64,000 bases of DNA. Source: Nocardia nova SH22a (lineage in GTDB: Bacteria; Actinomycetota; Actinomycetes; Mycobacteriales; Mycobacteriaceae). This document shows, in pieces, positions 45,930 to 55,195 of this stretch; the first letter of the stretch is position 1, and each line of letters opens with the position of its first letter. The notes beneath the pieces were generated by a model. The model had not been told where the DNA came from. It did not search any database and was given only the letters and a program-made list of their open reading frames with translations. The stretch lies in the NCBI RefSeq assembly GCF_000523235.1, contig NZ_CP006850.1, positions 744,001 through 808,000 on the forward strand, in the 5' to 3' direction. The position numbers and the translations under genes are program-made.

Positions 45930-48900
45930 ATGCGTGACGCCGCTAGGCCCGTTGGGAGGCGCTGGGCGCTCGGCAACTGGGACCTGCGCTGGAAGGTCAC
46001 GGCCGTGCTGGCCGTGCCACTGCTCGTCGCAGTGGTGCTCGGTGCTTCCAGGATCGCGTCGGAGTTCAGTGACTCGAGTCACCTGAACCAGTCCGTCGAC
46101 CATGTCGAGGCGATTCCGGCCGTCACCGGTCTGAGTGGCGCCTCGGCCACGGTCGCCGGTGAGCAGATGGCGGCGATCAGCCCCACGCAATCGCTGGTGC
46201 AGGATGCCGACCTGACCAAACTGGACGGTGCCATCCAGACCGCGAAGAAGGCGGCGGGCAAGCTCGACGGCGTTCCCGGCGCTCGCGATGCGCTCGAGCA
46301 GATGCTCAAAGGTGCGCAGGCGGTCCGGGACCAGGGCGCCAAGCCCTCGCCGAACATCACCGACGCGATCAATCAGGAAGAGGCGGTCCGGCAGAACAGC
46401 GTCCGCACGGTCGAGGAGATCGTCTCCCAGGTCTCCGATCCGGGAGTCGAGAACGCCAAGCTGCGCCTGGTCGACGCGCTGAACACCCGCGCGGTGGAGG
46501 TCTCCCAGGTCGCCGCGGCCGCCAAGTTCCTCACCGGTGACCCCAAAGAGGGGCTGCACGACTTCCAGATCGCGGCCAATACCGAGCGGTACATGCTCGG
46601 CCTGCTGGCCAAGCGCCTGCCGGACGGCGATCCCACGATCGCTGAGCTGAACACCCTGCTCGACAACCGGATCTCGATGACCAGCGGGCCGGAGGCGGAA
46701 CTCGGCCAGGTGCCCGTGCTGGACATCCGGCAGTCGCTGATGGACAGCCTCGCCGGGTACACCAAGATCGTCAACGCGTCCACCGGCGATATCACCAAAC
46801 AGGTCGACGACCTGGCCGGTAACGCCCGCACCGGGGCCATCCAGTACGCGGTCATCGTCGTGCTGACGATTCTGGCGGCGTTGATCTTCGCCGTGCTGGT
46901 GGCCCGGGCGATGATCGTCCCGCTGCGTAAACTCCGCCTGGCCGCGCTGCGCGTCGCCGAACACGATCTCGGCTACGAGGTCTCGCGCCTGCGTGACGGC
47001 GCCAGCCCCGAGGATGTGCCGCTCGAACCGATGCCGGTGCACACCGAGGAAGAGGTCGGTCAGCTCGCTCGCGCGGTCGACGACATCCACGGTCAGGCCC
47101 TGCGCCTGGCGGCCGATCAGGCCTCGATGCGTACCCAGGTCAACGACATGTTCGAAACCCTGGCGCGGCGGTCGAAGTCGCTGGTCGACCATCAGCTCTC
47201 GCTCATCGAGGCGATGGAGTACGACGAGAAGGACCCGCGCCTGCTGGAGAACCTCTTCCGGCTGGACCACCTCGCCGCCCGTATGCGCCGAAACGGTGAC
47301 AACCTGCTGATTCTGGCCGGTACCCGGCAGCGGCGCAGCAAATCCGCACCGGTCGAGATCGCCGACGTGCTGCGCGCGGCCATCTCCGAGGTCGAGGACT
47401 ACGAGCGCGTGAAGCTGGGCGCCACCCCGCGCGGCGCCGTCACCGAACCGGCCGCCTCCGACCTCGCGCACCTGTTCGCCGAGTTGCTCGACAACGCGCT
47501 GCGCGCCTCGCCGCCGGAGACCGACGTCAAGTTCACCTTCGCGCAGGCGCACGATCAGGGTCTGCTGATCGAGGTCGCCGACCGCGGTATCGGTATGCCC
47601 CCGGCGGAGATGGCGGCGATCAACAAGCGGCTGGAGTCCGCCGCCGAGGTCGGCGCGGACACCGCGCGTCACATGGGTCTGTTCGTGGTCGGCCGGCTCG
47701 CCGAGCGGCACGGCCTCAATGTGCGGCTGCGCCCGACCTTCGACACCGCCCGCGATCCGGGCGTCACGGTCACCGTGCACGTGCCCAAGGCGATCATCGT
47801 CGCGCCCTCGGGCGGTTCGGTCTCGGTGCCGGAGCAGTCCGGTGAGCAGGCGGCACTGTCGGCACAGCGTCCGGCTCCCGCGCCGTCCACACCGTCCTCG
47901 ATGCAGATGCGCGGCGTCACCCGGACGCCGAGCGGCAACATGATGGTCACGGTGGATCCGGGGGTGAGCGGGCCGATTCCGGTGTCGCCGCCCGCGGATT
48001 CGAGCGACGACCGTACGGTGCGGGCCAACGGCGCCGCGTCCGGCGGCCTGCCCCAGCGTTCTCCCGGTACCTCGGTGCCGGGCGGGCTGCCACAGCGCCA
48101 GCCCGGTGCGAACGGCCCGACCACCCGGCAGCCGCTGGCGGACGCCGATACCGGTTTGCGCGGCGATGCCACCTCCCGGATGTCCGAATCGGGTATGCCG
48201 GGGCTGCCGCAGCGCGAACCGGGCGCCAACGGTCCGCAGGCGCCCAAGGCGCAGCCGACCACGAGTCTGCCGCAGCGCGGTGGATCGACGCCGCCCGCGC
48301 CGACCTCGGGTCTGGCCGCCAACATGCTCAAGCGTCAACCGGGTGCGGCCGGTCAGCCGCCGCGTCCGGGCCGCCCGACCGGTCTGCCGCAGCGGCCGCC
48401 GAGCGGCAGCGGACTTCCGCAGCGGGACTCCGGATCGGGTCTGCCCCCGCGCGACCCGGGTGGTCTGCCGCAGCGCGGTGGACCGGGGCTGCCGCAGCGG
48501 GCCGCGGGACCGTCCGGTGACGAGCAGTCGGCACCGACACCGCCCGCCCGCGAGATCGGCGCCAACGGCCTGCCCCAGCGCACTCCCGGCACCAACGGCG
48601 CGCCGTCGAAGGACGGCGGTCTGTCTCCGCGGGAGCCCGCGAACGGTGGTCTGCCGCAACGGGAGTCGTCGAACGGTAACGGGAGCGGGCTGCCGCAGCG
48701 CGGTGACGCCACCACCCGGATGCCCGATCCCGGGCCCTCAGGTCTGCCGCAGCGCACGCGCGGCGCCAACGGGGTTCCGGGCCGTGATTCCGCGCCGACG
48801 GGACTGCAGCGTGATTCCGGAGCCGGACTACCGCAGCGTGATTCCGGAAACGGCCTGCCCCAGCGGGATGCGGGTGGCAGCCTGCCGCAGCGGGATGCCG

Positions 48901-49685
48901 GTAGCGGCTTGCCGCAGCGCGACGCGGGCAGCAGTCTCAGCGGCCTCGGTGGGCTTCCGCAGCGTGATGCGGGAAGCGGCCTCGGTACCCCGAGCGGGCT
49001 GCCGCAGCGTGGTGCGCGGCTGCCCCAGCAGGACGCGGCCGACGGTGCGCCGCAACAGGATTCGGCCAACGGCGGCCTGCCGCAGCGTGGCCCGGCCGCG
49101 GGTGGGCTGCCGCAACGCAGGCCCGGTGCGGGACTACCGCCGCGTCCGGAGCCCACTCCGGGGCTGAGCCTGCCCAGCCGCGCCGCCGCGCAGGACGTCA
49201 GTTCCACAGAAGGGGCGAATCCGGAGGCAGCCGGTGGTGACACCCGCGAACGCGGCCGCCACAGCTACCGGTCGAATCCGGAGAAAACAGCATCCTTCTT
49301 CCAGACCCGGCTGCAGCCCGCAGCCGACGCCGGTCCGTCGGAAGGGGGGAGCCCGATCTTCGCCGAGATGATGTCGGCGTGGCTCTCGGACCCGGACCCG
49401 GACCGGTCCCAAGTCGCCGCCTCCTTCGAATCCCCAGGTGACGAAGGTTGGCAGGCTGCCCGGCGGGCGGTAGAGGTCTCGTCGGAGAAGCGGACGGCGG
49501 CCGGATTGCCACAGCGCGATCCGGGTAATCGACTGGTTCCCGGTGGTGTCACCGGTCGGGCCGATCGGACCGCGAGCCGCGACCCAGAGTCGATCAGGTC
49601 AAGCTTGAGTCGTCACCAGCAGGGCGTCCGGGATGGCCGCGCAATGGGAGCAATGAACCTAACCGGAGATAAAGGAGACCGATGA
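45930..49685 (+). CDS. cvnA: CvnA-type sensor kinase-like protein with LPQR-repeat tail
   Basis: First gene of a conservon: a membrane histidine-kinase-like ATPase of 1251 residues. Helix 1 ([20 protein letters not shown]) and helix 2 near residue 310 ([19 protein letters not shown]) flank a nitrate/nitrite-sensor-like helical ectodomain. HAMP and a helical linker follow. The ATPase core at about 500-620 has [22 protein letters not shown] and [16 protein letters not shown]. About 370 residues of Pro/Gly/Arg repeats come next, then a conserved tail ([33 protein letters not shown]). The ATG at 45930 is preferred; an in-frame TTG lies at 45912. Confidence 0.93.
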   Translation: MRDAARPVGRRWALGNWDLRWKVTAVLAVPLLVAVVLGASRIASEFSDSSHLNQSVDHVEAIPAVTGLSGASATVAGEQMAAISPTQSLVQDADLTKLDGAIQTAKKAAGKLDGVPGARDALEQMLKGAQAVRDQGAKPSPNITDAINQEEAVRQNSVRTVEEIVSQVSDPGVENAKLRLVDALNTRAVEVSQVAAAAKFLTGDPKEGLHDFQIAANTERYMLGLLAKRLPDGDPTIAELNTLLDNRISMTSGPEAELGQVPVLDIRQSLMDSLAGYTKIVNASTGDITKQVDDLAGNARTGAIQYAVIVVLTILAALIFAVLVARAMIVPLRKLRLAALRVAEHDLGYEVSRLRDGASPEDVPLEPMPVHTEEEVGQLARAVDDIHGQALRLAADQASMRTQVNDMFETLARRSKSLVDHQLSLIEAMEYDEKDPRLLENLFRLDHLAARMRRNGDNLLILAGTRQRRSKSAPVEIADVLRAAISEVEDYERVKLGATPRGAVTEPAASDLAHLFAELLDNALRASPPETDVKFTFAQAHDQGLLIEVADRGIGMPPAEMAAINKRLESAAEVGADTARHMGLFVVGRLAERHGLNVRLRPTFDTARDPGVTVTVHVPKAIIVAPSGGSVSVPEQSGEQAALSAQRPAPAPSTPSSMQMRGVTRTPSGNMMVTVDPGVSGPIPVSPPADSSDDRTVRANGAASGGLPQRSPGTSVPGGLPQRQPGANGPTTRQPLADADTGLRGDATSRMSESGMPGLPQREPGANGPQAPKAQPTTSLPQRGGSTPPAPTSGLAANMLKRQPGAAGQPPRPGRPTGLPQRPPSGSGLPQRDSGSGLPPRDPGGLPQRGGPGLPQRAAGPSGDEQSAPTPPAREIGANGLPQRTPGTNGAPSKDGGLSPREPANGGLPQRESSNGNGSGLPQRGDATTRMPDPGPSGLPQRTRGANGVPGRDSAPTGLQRDSGAGLPQRDSGNGLPQRDAGGSLPQRDAGSGLPQRDAGSSLSGLGGLPQRDAGSGLGTPSGLPQRGARLPQQDAADGAPQQDSANGGLPQRGPAAGGLPQRRPGAGLPPRPEPTPGLSLPSRAAAQDVSSTEGANPEAAGGDTRERGRHSYRSNPEKTASFFQTRLQPAADAGPSEGGSPIFAEMMSAWLSDPDPDRSQVAASFESPGDEGWQAARRAVEVSSEKRTAAGLPQRDPGNRLVPGGVTGRADRTASRDPESIRSSLSRHQQGVRDGRAMGAMNLTGDKGDR
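48044..49140 (+). repeat. Coding repeats: about 20 copies of G-L-P-Q-R in CvnA
   Basis: The tail of CvnA repeats G-[LS]-P-Q-R followed by D-[AS]-G, x-P-G or similar, every 9-30 residues, tightest in the second half ([36 protein letters not shown]). I count about 20 LPQR motifs in this span and one more near the C-terminus ([10 protein letters not shown]). At DNA level CTGCCGCAGCG recurs, giving a recombination-prone tract. Confidence 0.9.
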
Positions 49686-50095
49686 ACCCCGATCTAGGTG
49701 GTACGAACCGTCAGCTGGATTGGCTGGTTTCGAACTTCGCCAACGAGGTCCCGGGCGTCGCTCATGCCGTGCTGGTTTCGGCGGACGGCCTGCTGATGGC
49801 CGCGAGCGCTCAATTGCCCGTCGACCGTGCCGAGCAGCTGTCGGCCGTGACCGCAGGTTTGGCCAGCCTCTCAGTCGGCGTCTCGAACCTGTTCGAAGGC
49901 GGCACCGTGCTGCAGTCGGTGGTCGAGATGGAACACGGATACCTACTGCTCATGGCAGTCGGTGACGGTTCCTACCTGGCCGTGCTGACCAACACGTCCT
50001 GCGATATCGGCCAGGTGGGCTACGAGATGGCACTGCTTGTGGAGCGAGTCGGCCAGACAGTTCAGGCCACACCTCGCGTCACGATGGGTTCCTGA
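49682..50095 (+). CDS. cvnB: Roadblock/LC7 protein (CvnB)
   Basis: A 137-residue Roadblock/LC7 protein, second gene of the conservon, expected to dimerise and act as regulator of the CvnD GTPase. The fold is clear: [31 protein letters not shown], followed by [25 protein letters not shown]. It is related to MglB of Myxococcus. The ATG at 49682 overlaps the cvnA stop (ATGA) and has AAAGGAG upstream. All four cvn genes form one operon. Confidence 0.96.
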   Translation: MNPDLGGTNRQLDWLVSNFANEVPGVAHAVLVSADGLLMAASAQLPVDRAEQLSAVTAGLASLSVGVSNLFEGGTVLQSVVEMEHGYLLLMAVGDGSYLAVLTNTSCDIGQVGYEMALLVERVGQTVQATPRVTMGS

Positions 50096-50102
50096 TGGTG
50101 GG

Positions 50103-50477
50103 ATGGACATAGACAACCAGCACGTGGGGAGCGCCGAGCCCAGCCTCGTCCGTCCGTACTCGCTGACCGCCGGTCGTACCCGGCCGACGGTGGAGTTGGC
50201 TTTGGAGGCGCTCGTCGCATCGCATCCGGTCGCCCTCGAGCGGCAGTTCGAACTGACCAATATCGAGACGTCAATCGTGGAGTTGTGCCGAGAATCGCCC
50301 TCAGTTGCGGAACTGGCCGCCCGACTGGGTATTCCGATCGGGGTGGCTCGAGTGCTCGTCGCCGACCTCATCGAGGCGGGACATGTGCGAGTTTCGGCGA
50401 CATTGAAAGACGATTCGAGCGACGATGAACGTCGCGAGCTGATCGAAAGGGTTCTCAGTGGACTCCGGCGTATTTGA
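50103..50477 (+). CDS. cvnC: DUF742 protein (CvnC)
   Basis: A 124-residue DUF742 protein, third gene of the conservon. The family signature SLVRPYSLTAGRTRPTVEL is near the start. A winged-helix-like part follows (ESPSVAELAARLGIPIGVAR, VLVADLIEAGHVRV). It ends by overlapping cvnD by 20 nt. The exact role is unknown; in Streptomyces conservons these proteins associate with CvnB and CvnD. The ATG at 50103 follows GGTGGG. Confidence 0.94.
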   Translation: MDIDNQHVGSAEPSLVRPYSLTAGRTRPTVELALEALVASHPVALERQFELTNIETSIVELCRESPSVAELAARLGIPIGVARVLVADLIEAGHVRVSATLKDDSSDDERRELIERVLSGLRRI

Positions 50478-51060
50478 TTCGACGGCCCAGGTCGATACCC
50501 GTAGCGCCAAACCGACTTCCGCGAAGATCGTGGTCGCCGGTGGATTCGGTGTGGGTAAGACGACCTTGGTCGGTGCCGTATCGGAGATCGTTCCGCTACG
50601 CACCGAGGCCTTGGTGACCAACGCCAGCGTGGGCGTGGACAGCCTGGCAGCCGTGCCGACTAAGGCCACCACCACGGTGGCCATGGACTTCGGCAGGATC
50701 AGCCTCGCCGATGATTTGGTGCTTTATCTGTTCGGCACCCCCGGCCAGTACCGATTCTGGTTCATGTGGGACGACCTGATTCGCGGCGCCATCGGGGCGG
50801 TAGTGCTGATCGACACCAGACGGCTCGAGGATTCCTTCGCGGCCGTCGACTACTTCGAGGCTCGTGGGCTGCCGTTCCTGGTGGCCATCAACGAGTTCGA
50901 CGACGCACCGCGGTATCCCCTCGAGGATATCCGTCAGGCGCTGGCCGTTCCGGCGGATGTGCCGATCATGTCGATCGACGCACGCCGGCGCGAGCCGGTG
51001 AAGCAGGCGCTGGTCTCGGTCACCGAGTACGCGCTGCGCAAGGTGGTCCAAGGCTACTGA
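50458..51060 (+). CDS. cvnD: Ras-like GTPase (CvnD)
   Basis: Small GTPase of 200 residues, the output of the conservon. The P-loop is VVAGGFGVGKTTLVGAVSEI at about 25-44. The G3-like motif is YLFGTPGQYRFWFMWDDLI, in which Q replaces the usual D/Q pattern, as in MglA-like proteins. NEFDDA serves as the NKxD equivalent, and the C-terminus is YALRKVVQGY. The start is a GTG at 50458, inside cvnC. It should cycle between GTP and GDP under CvnB control at the membrane. Confidence 0.96.
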   Translation: MDSGVFDSTAQVDTRSAKPTSAKIVVAGGFGVGKTTLVGAVSEIVPLRTEALVTNASVGVDSLAAVPTKATTTVAMDFGRISLADDLVLYLFGTPGQYRFWFMWDDLIRGAIGAVVLIDTRRLEDSFAAVDYFEARGLPFLVAINEFDDAPRYPLEDIRQALAVPADVPIMSIDARRREPVKQALVSVTEYALRKVVQGY

Positions 51061-51144
51061 TCCATGACCGGCCGTGTGTGGCGGCCGGAGAGTGGACAGC
51101 GCCACGGCAGCGGTCGCAGGGGCTGACGTGGTTACGCTCGGAGC

Positions 51145-52776
51145 GTGCAGATCTCCGCGCGTGAGTACTTCGACGGTGTGCTCGATCCCGGTTCGTATCG
51201 CAGCTGGGATCGAGATCCGATCGGGATCGCCGCCTCGCCGAAGTACCGTACGGAACTGGCCGCTGCCGCCGAACGGGCCGGCACCGACGAATCGGTGCTG
51301 ACCGGCGAGGGACTGTTGCGCGGTCGACGCGTCGCGATCATCGCGTGCGAGTTCGGATTTCTCGCCGGTTCCATCGGGGTGGCGGCCGCCGAGCGGATCG
51401 TCACCGCCGTCGAGCGCGCGACCGCCGCGGGCCTGCCGCTGCTGGCCTCGCCCACCTCGGGCGGCACCCGCATGCAGGAGGGCACGGTCGCCTTCGTGCA
51501 GATGGTGAAGATCGCCGGTGCGGTGGCCGCGCACAAGTCGGCCGGACATCCGTATCTGGTGTATCTGCGGAACCCGACCATGGGCGGGGTGTTCGCGTCC
51601 TGGGGTTCGCTGGGGCACATGACCTTCGCCGAACCCGGAGCGCTGATCGGTTTCCTCGGGCCGCGGGTGTACGAGGCGCTCTACGATCGGCCGTTTCCGG
51701 CGGGTGTGCAGGTCGCGGAGAATCTCTACCGCAACGGGGTGATCGACGGGGTCGTGCCGGTGCGGGTGTTCCGGCGGATCGCGCACCGGGTGCTGAATGT
51801 GACGGTTTCGGCTGCGCGGCAGGCGGTTTCGCACGACGATGAGCCGCTGTCTTCGGCAGGCGCCGGTCTCGATGCCGGTGAGCCGCGGCATCCGAGAGCG
51901 GAGTCCGGCGGCTCGGCGGACTCGAATCCGGCTGTGGAGCACTCGGATTCGACCGCGGCGTCGGCGGGCGACGAACCGGCAACCCGCCCGGACGACTCCG
52001 CGGCGTGGCGGTCGGTCCTCATCTCCCGCGATCCCGCCCGCCCCGGCATCCGGGAACTGCTGCGCCAGGTCACCGACCGCGTGCCCCTCAGCGGCACCGG
52101 TCAGGGCGAAGCCGATCGCACGGTGGTGCACGCGCTGGCCCGGTTGCGCGGTGAACCGTGTGTGATCTTCGGCCACGATCGCGCCGGGCAGTCAGGCGAG
52201 AACACGATGGGCCCGGCCGCATTACGCGAGGCCCGCCGCAGTATGCATCTGGCCGCCGAACTCCATCTGCCGCTGGTCCTGGTGATCGACACCGTCGGCG
52301 CGGCGTTGTCCAAGGAGGCCGAGGAGCGCGGCCTCGCCCCCGAAATCGCCCGCTGCCTGGCCGATCTCGTCACCCTGGAGACTCCGACGGTCTCGGTATT
52401 GCTGGGGCAGGGCAGCGGTGGTGGGGCGTTGGCGCTGCTGCCCGCCGACCGCGTCCTTGCCGCGACCCACGGCTGGCTGGCGCCGCTACCACCGGAAGGG
52501 GCCAGCGCCATCGTGTTCCGGGATACCGATCACGCGCCGGAACTGGCTGCGTCCCAGGGCATCAGCGCCGAAGACCTACTGGCGGACCGGATTGTCGACC
52601 GTATCGTGCCGGAATATCCCGATGCGGCGGTGGAGCCGATCGACTTTGCGCGGCGCATGGTCGCGGCCGTAGCGGAGGAGTTGGCCGGCCTGCGTACCCG
52701 CCCCGCCGAGCGATTGCGAGCAGACCGCCGGCACCGCTACCGCCGGGTGGGAATTCTGCCCGGCGGACATCGGTGA
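51145..52776 (+). CDS. accD3: Acyl-CoA carboxylase carboxyltransferase, AccD3-like fused beta/alpha subunit
   Basis: Carboxyltransferase of 543 residues combining AccD-like (about 1-220) and AccA-like (about 285-530) halves, as in M. tuberculosis AccD3 (Rv0904c). The N-half has SPTSGGTRMQEGTVAFVQM and YLVYLRNPTMGGVFASWGSLG, the C-half has SMHLAAELHLPLVLVIDTVG, GQGSGGGALALLPADRVLA and PPEGASAIVFRD. The linker of about 60 residues is Ser/Ala/Asp-rich. It would join a biotinylated AccA-type subunit to make a malonyl-CoA-class product. GTG at 51145 lies 6 nt after TACGCT (51133-51138), suggesting a leaderless mRNA. Confidence 0.94.
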   Translation: MQISAREYFDGVLDPGSYRSWDRDPIGIAASPKYRTELAAAAERAGTDESVLTGEGLLRGRRVAIIACEFGFLAGSIGVAAAERIVTAVERATAAGLPLLASPTSGGTRMQEGTVAFVQMVKIAGAVAAHKSAGHPYLVYLRNPTMGGVFASWGSLGHMTFAEPGALIGFLGPRVYEALYDRPFPAGVQVAENLYRNGVIDGVVPVRVFRRIAHRVLNVTVSAARQAVSHDDEPLSSAGAGLDAGEPRHPRAESGGSADSNPAVEHSDSTAASAGDEPATRPDDSAAWRSVLISRDPARPGIRELLRQVTDRVPLSGTGQGEADRTVVHALARLRGEPCVIFGHDRAGQSGENTMGPAALREARRSMHLAAELHLPLVLVIDTVGAALSKEAEERGLAPEIARCLADLVTLETPTVSVLLGQGSGGGALALLPADRVLAATHGWLAPLPPEGASAIVFRDTDHAPELAASQGISAEDLLADRIVDRIVPEYPDAAVEPIDFARRMVAAVAEELAGLRTRPAERLRADRRHRYRRVGILPGGHR

Positions 52777-52792
52777 GAAGTCTCCCGCAGGC

Positions 52793-53230
52793 TCAGGGGA
52801 CCAGCAGATACCACTCCGTGAAGGTGCCCTGGATCGGCCAGGTGTCGGCCATGATCTTGGCCGGACCCATCCCGATCCACAGATCCGTCGTTACCGTCGC
52901 ACCCGGTGCCGCGTCGGTGCGCACATACACATCCTGGGACCGGGCGCCCGCCGAGCCCACCCAGCCGAACATCACGTGGTTGCCGCACGGTCCACGCTGG
53001 TATCCCAGCGGTGTGACGTGTGCGAGGACGTGGCCGGGGCGTCCGGGCGCGGCTTCGACAGCGACCCCGATCGTTCCTGCGCAGAAGTTCGCGTCACCGA
53101 AGGTGTACAGGGTGGTTCCGAACGGCGACCATTGCGGTAGTGGATCAGCGTGTGCCACAGTCGCTCCCAGTCCGAAGGGCAGCAGACCGGCCACGGCCGA
53201 CGCCAGGAGCCTCGCTACGTTCCGTCGCAT
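52793..53230 (-). CDS. Small secreted protein, unknown function
   Basis: A 145-residue exported protein with a signal peptide (ARLLASAVAGLLPFGLGATVAHA). The mature domain, about 115 residues, is beta-rich with two cysteines (DANFCAGTIGV and GPCGNHVMFGW) and ends WPIQGTFTEWYLLVP. It looks like a member of a secreted family common in Nocardia, but I cannot name it. The ATG at 53230 is chosen because it starts the signal peptide. It converges with accD3, 16 bp apart. Confidence 0.8.
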   Translation of the reverse strand: MRRNVARLLASAVAGLLPFGLGATVAHADPLPQWSPFGTTLYTFGDANFCAGTIGVAVEAAPGRPGHVLAHVTPLGYQRGPCGNHVMFGWVGSAGARSQDVYVRTDAAPGATVTTDLWIGMGPAKIMADTWPIQGTFTEWYLLVP

Positions 53231-53627
53231 CGTCACTGTGGATGTCCTTCCTGCACAACGCTCCAGGGTCATGCATGCGGAAACGCTACCGAATCCTGTT
53301 GACCGACAGCGGCTTACCACTTCTCGTGGCTGGAAATCCGGGCAGACGGACGGCGAAAGCTTCCAGCGATGTGCGCCCGCTCGACCACGGCAATCGCCCG
53401 TTGGGCCGCACGGCCACCCCCGCGACCCCGCCAGGGCATCCGCATCAGTACGGCGCGGCTTCGCAGACGGAGGCCTGGCCCGGCTGCACGTCTGGGGACC
53501 GTATCCACCACCGCAAGGTTTCTACTGATCGGCGTGGTGGAGCGGCCGATCCCGGCGCGACAGAGACCGCTCGGCTGCAATACTGGTGTCAGCCAGATCA
53601 GTCGATCACCAGCGGAGTGAGGACTCG
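53231..53627. other. 397-bp interval without a confident gene
   Basis: Between the secreted-protein gene and the Uma2 gene several frames are open but none shows the third-position GC pattern of its neighbours. One frame ends with a plausible tail (LARLHVWGPYPPPQGFY, stop near 53528), so a decayed or very small gene is possible. The promoter of the secreted protein is at the left end. Confidence 0.4.
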
Positions 53628-54227
53628 ATGACCGCAGATCCGATGCCGAGCGAGGATCGTGAACCCCCACGGTGGCCCGTGCCGCCGCCCGAGGGGTATA
53701 CGGCCGACGATTTGGAAACCCTGCCCGACCTCCCCCCGCACACCGAGCTGATCGACGGGAGCCTCGTCTTCGTGAGCCCGCAGATGAAGTTTCATATGCG
53801 TGTTGTCAACTACCTGGCTCGAACGCTGGAGGCACAGGTGCCTGCGTCGCACGAGGTATGCCGCGAAATGACGGTGACATTGGGTGAGCGTCAACGTCCT
53901 GAACCCGACGTCATGATCGCCGACGCCGCAGCTGATACCGGACTCGGACAAACCAACTATCGCCCCGAGAACGTCGTCCTCACCGTCGAGGTGGTCTCGC
54001 CCGATTCCGAGGAGCGCGACCGCAAACGCAAGCCCCTGCTGTACGCGGAGGCCGGTATCCCTCATTTCTGGCGTATCGAGAATGCCGACGGTCGCGCCGT
54101 CGCGTATGTCTACGAACTCGACCCTGCGACCAAGCAGTACGCACTTACCGGTATCCATCACGACCGGCTGCGGCTCGAGGTCCCGGTCGCTCTCGATCTC
54201 GATCTGCGCCGGGCGACCGAGCGGTGA
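53628..54227 (+). CDS. Uma2 family (DUF820) putative nuclease
   Basis: A 199-residue protein of the Uma2/DUF820 group, which has the PD-(D/E)XK restriction-endonuclease fold. Visible core motifs are TELIDGSLVF, RQRPEPDVMIADA with the conserved Pro-Glu-Pro-Asp, and VLTVEVVSPDSEERDRKRK with E-V-V-S and the following Lys; then YAEAGIPHFWRIENADG. Actinomycetes and cyanobacteria carry many such genes; their targets are mostly unknown. The ATG at 53628 follows GTGAGGA. It stands alone without a clear partner. Confidence 0.9.
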   Translation: MTADPMPSEDREPPRWPVPPPEGYTADDLETLPDLPPHTELIDGSLVFVSPQMKFHMRVVNYLARTLEAQVPASHEVCREMTVTLGERQRPEPDVMIADAAADTGLGQTNYRPENVVLTVEVVSPDSEERDRKRKPLLYAEAGIPHFWRIENADGRAVAYVYELDPATKQYALTGIHHDRLRLEVPVALDLDLRRATER

Positions 54228-54297
54228 CCATGTACCGGAAAATCGCAGGTGCGGCGTGGCGTGCGGCCCTCGTTCGCGAACACACGTCACCCCATCG

Positions 54298-54326
54298 TTG
54301 ACGCTCGGGCGAACCGCTTCTACCGT
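54298..54326 (+). promoter_or_regulatory. Promoter of the aldo-keto reductase gene
   Basis: TTGACG at 54298-54303 and TACCGT at 54321-54326 are separated by exactly 17 bp. The GTG start lies 8 nt after the -10 hexamer, so transcription would begin at or next to the start codon, giving a leaderless mRNA. This is the best sigma-70-type promoter in the window. Confidence 0.75.
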
Positions 54327-54333
54327 CGGTGCC

Positions 54334-55188
54334 GTGACCTTTCGTAGCGAGAGCGGCCCAGTCCCGTCGGTGATCCTCAACGACGGTCATCTGATTCCGA
54401 GGTTGGGCTTCGGGGTCTTCCAGGTGCCGGAGGGGCAGACCTTCGAGGCGGTGACCTCGGCGCTGTCGGCGGGGTACCGCAGTATCGACACCGCCGCGGC
54501 CTACGGGAACGAGGCCGAGGTGGGGCGGGCCATCGCCGAATCGGGGCTGGCGCGCGACGAGGTGTTCGTCACCACCAAGCTGTGGAATGCCGATCAGGGG
54601 TACGACTCCACGTTGCGGGCATTCGACGCGAGCATGGAGAAGCTGGGGTTCGACTATCTGGATCTGTATCTGATCCACTGGCCGGTCGCCTCCGCCGATC
54701 GCTACGTCGACACCTTCCGTGCCTTCCAGACGTTGAAGGCGCAGGGCCGGATCGGGTCCATCGGCGTCTCGAACTTCCAGCCGGAGCATCTGAAGCGGCT
54801 GATCGGTGAGACCGGTGAGGTGCCGGTGGTCAACCAGATCGAACTGCATCCGGCGCTGGCGCAGACGTCGCTGCGCACCTTCCACGCGGAGAACGGGATC
54901 GCCACCGAGGCATGGAGTCCGCTGGGGCAGGGCGAGGAATTGAAGGATCCCACGGTCGGCGCCATCGCCCAGGAGATCGGCCGCACGCCCGCGCAGGTGC
55001 TGATCCGCTGGCATCTGCAGCTGGGCAACATCGTCATTCCGAAGTCGGTGCACGCCGATCGGATCCGGGAGAACTTCGACGTCTTCGGCTTCGAACTCGA
55101 CGCCGACCAGATGACGACGATCAGCGCGCTCGACACCGGAACCCGGGTCGGGCCGGATCCGGACACTTTCGCCGTCGGCCTCGACTGA
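54334..55188 (+). CDS. Aldo/keto reductase
   Basis: NADPH-dependent carbonyl reductase of 284 residues, AKR5-like (2,5-diketo-gluconate reductase type). The catalytic tetrad is intact: Asp in YRSIDTAAAYGNE, Tyr in the same motif, Lys in VTTKLWNAD and His in YLIHWPVA. Other marks are VSNFQPEHLKRL, VNQIELHPAL, EAWSPLGQG and IPKSVHADRIRENFDVF for cofactor binding. The GTG at 54334 follows a clear promoter. Its physiological substrate is not evident from context. Confidence 0.94.
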   Translation: MTFRSESGPVPSVILNDGHLIPRLGFGVFQVPEGQTFEAVTSALSAGYRSIDTAAAYGNEAEVGRAIAESGLARDEVFVTTKLWNADQGYDSTLRAFDASMEKLGFDYLDLYLIHWPVASADRYVDTFRAFQTLKAQGRIGSIGVSNFQPEHLKRLIGETGEVPVVNQIELHPALAQTSLRTFHAENGIATEAWSPLGQGEELKDPTVGAIAQEIGRTPAQVLIRWHLQLGNIVIPKSVHADRIRENFDVFGFELDADQMTTISALDTGTRVGPDPDTFAVGLD

Positions 55189-55195
55189 TCGTCAC

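Noticed and set aside
45807..48659. 950-codon open frame antisense to cvnA
   Set aside because: It mirrors the HAMP, ATPase and LPQR-repeat coding region; the operon cvnABCD on the plus strand is unambiguous.
48044..49140. CRISPR-like periodic repeats
   Set aside because: The repeats are irregular in spacing, in frame and translate to GLPQR motifs within a conserved gene; no cas genes are present.
52158..53528. 456-codon plus-strand frame overlapping accD3 and the secreted-protein gene
   Set aside because: It runs in the wrong frame through accD3 and antisense to a gene with a good signal peptide. Only its last segment (after 53231) could be anything, and that is noted separately.
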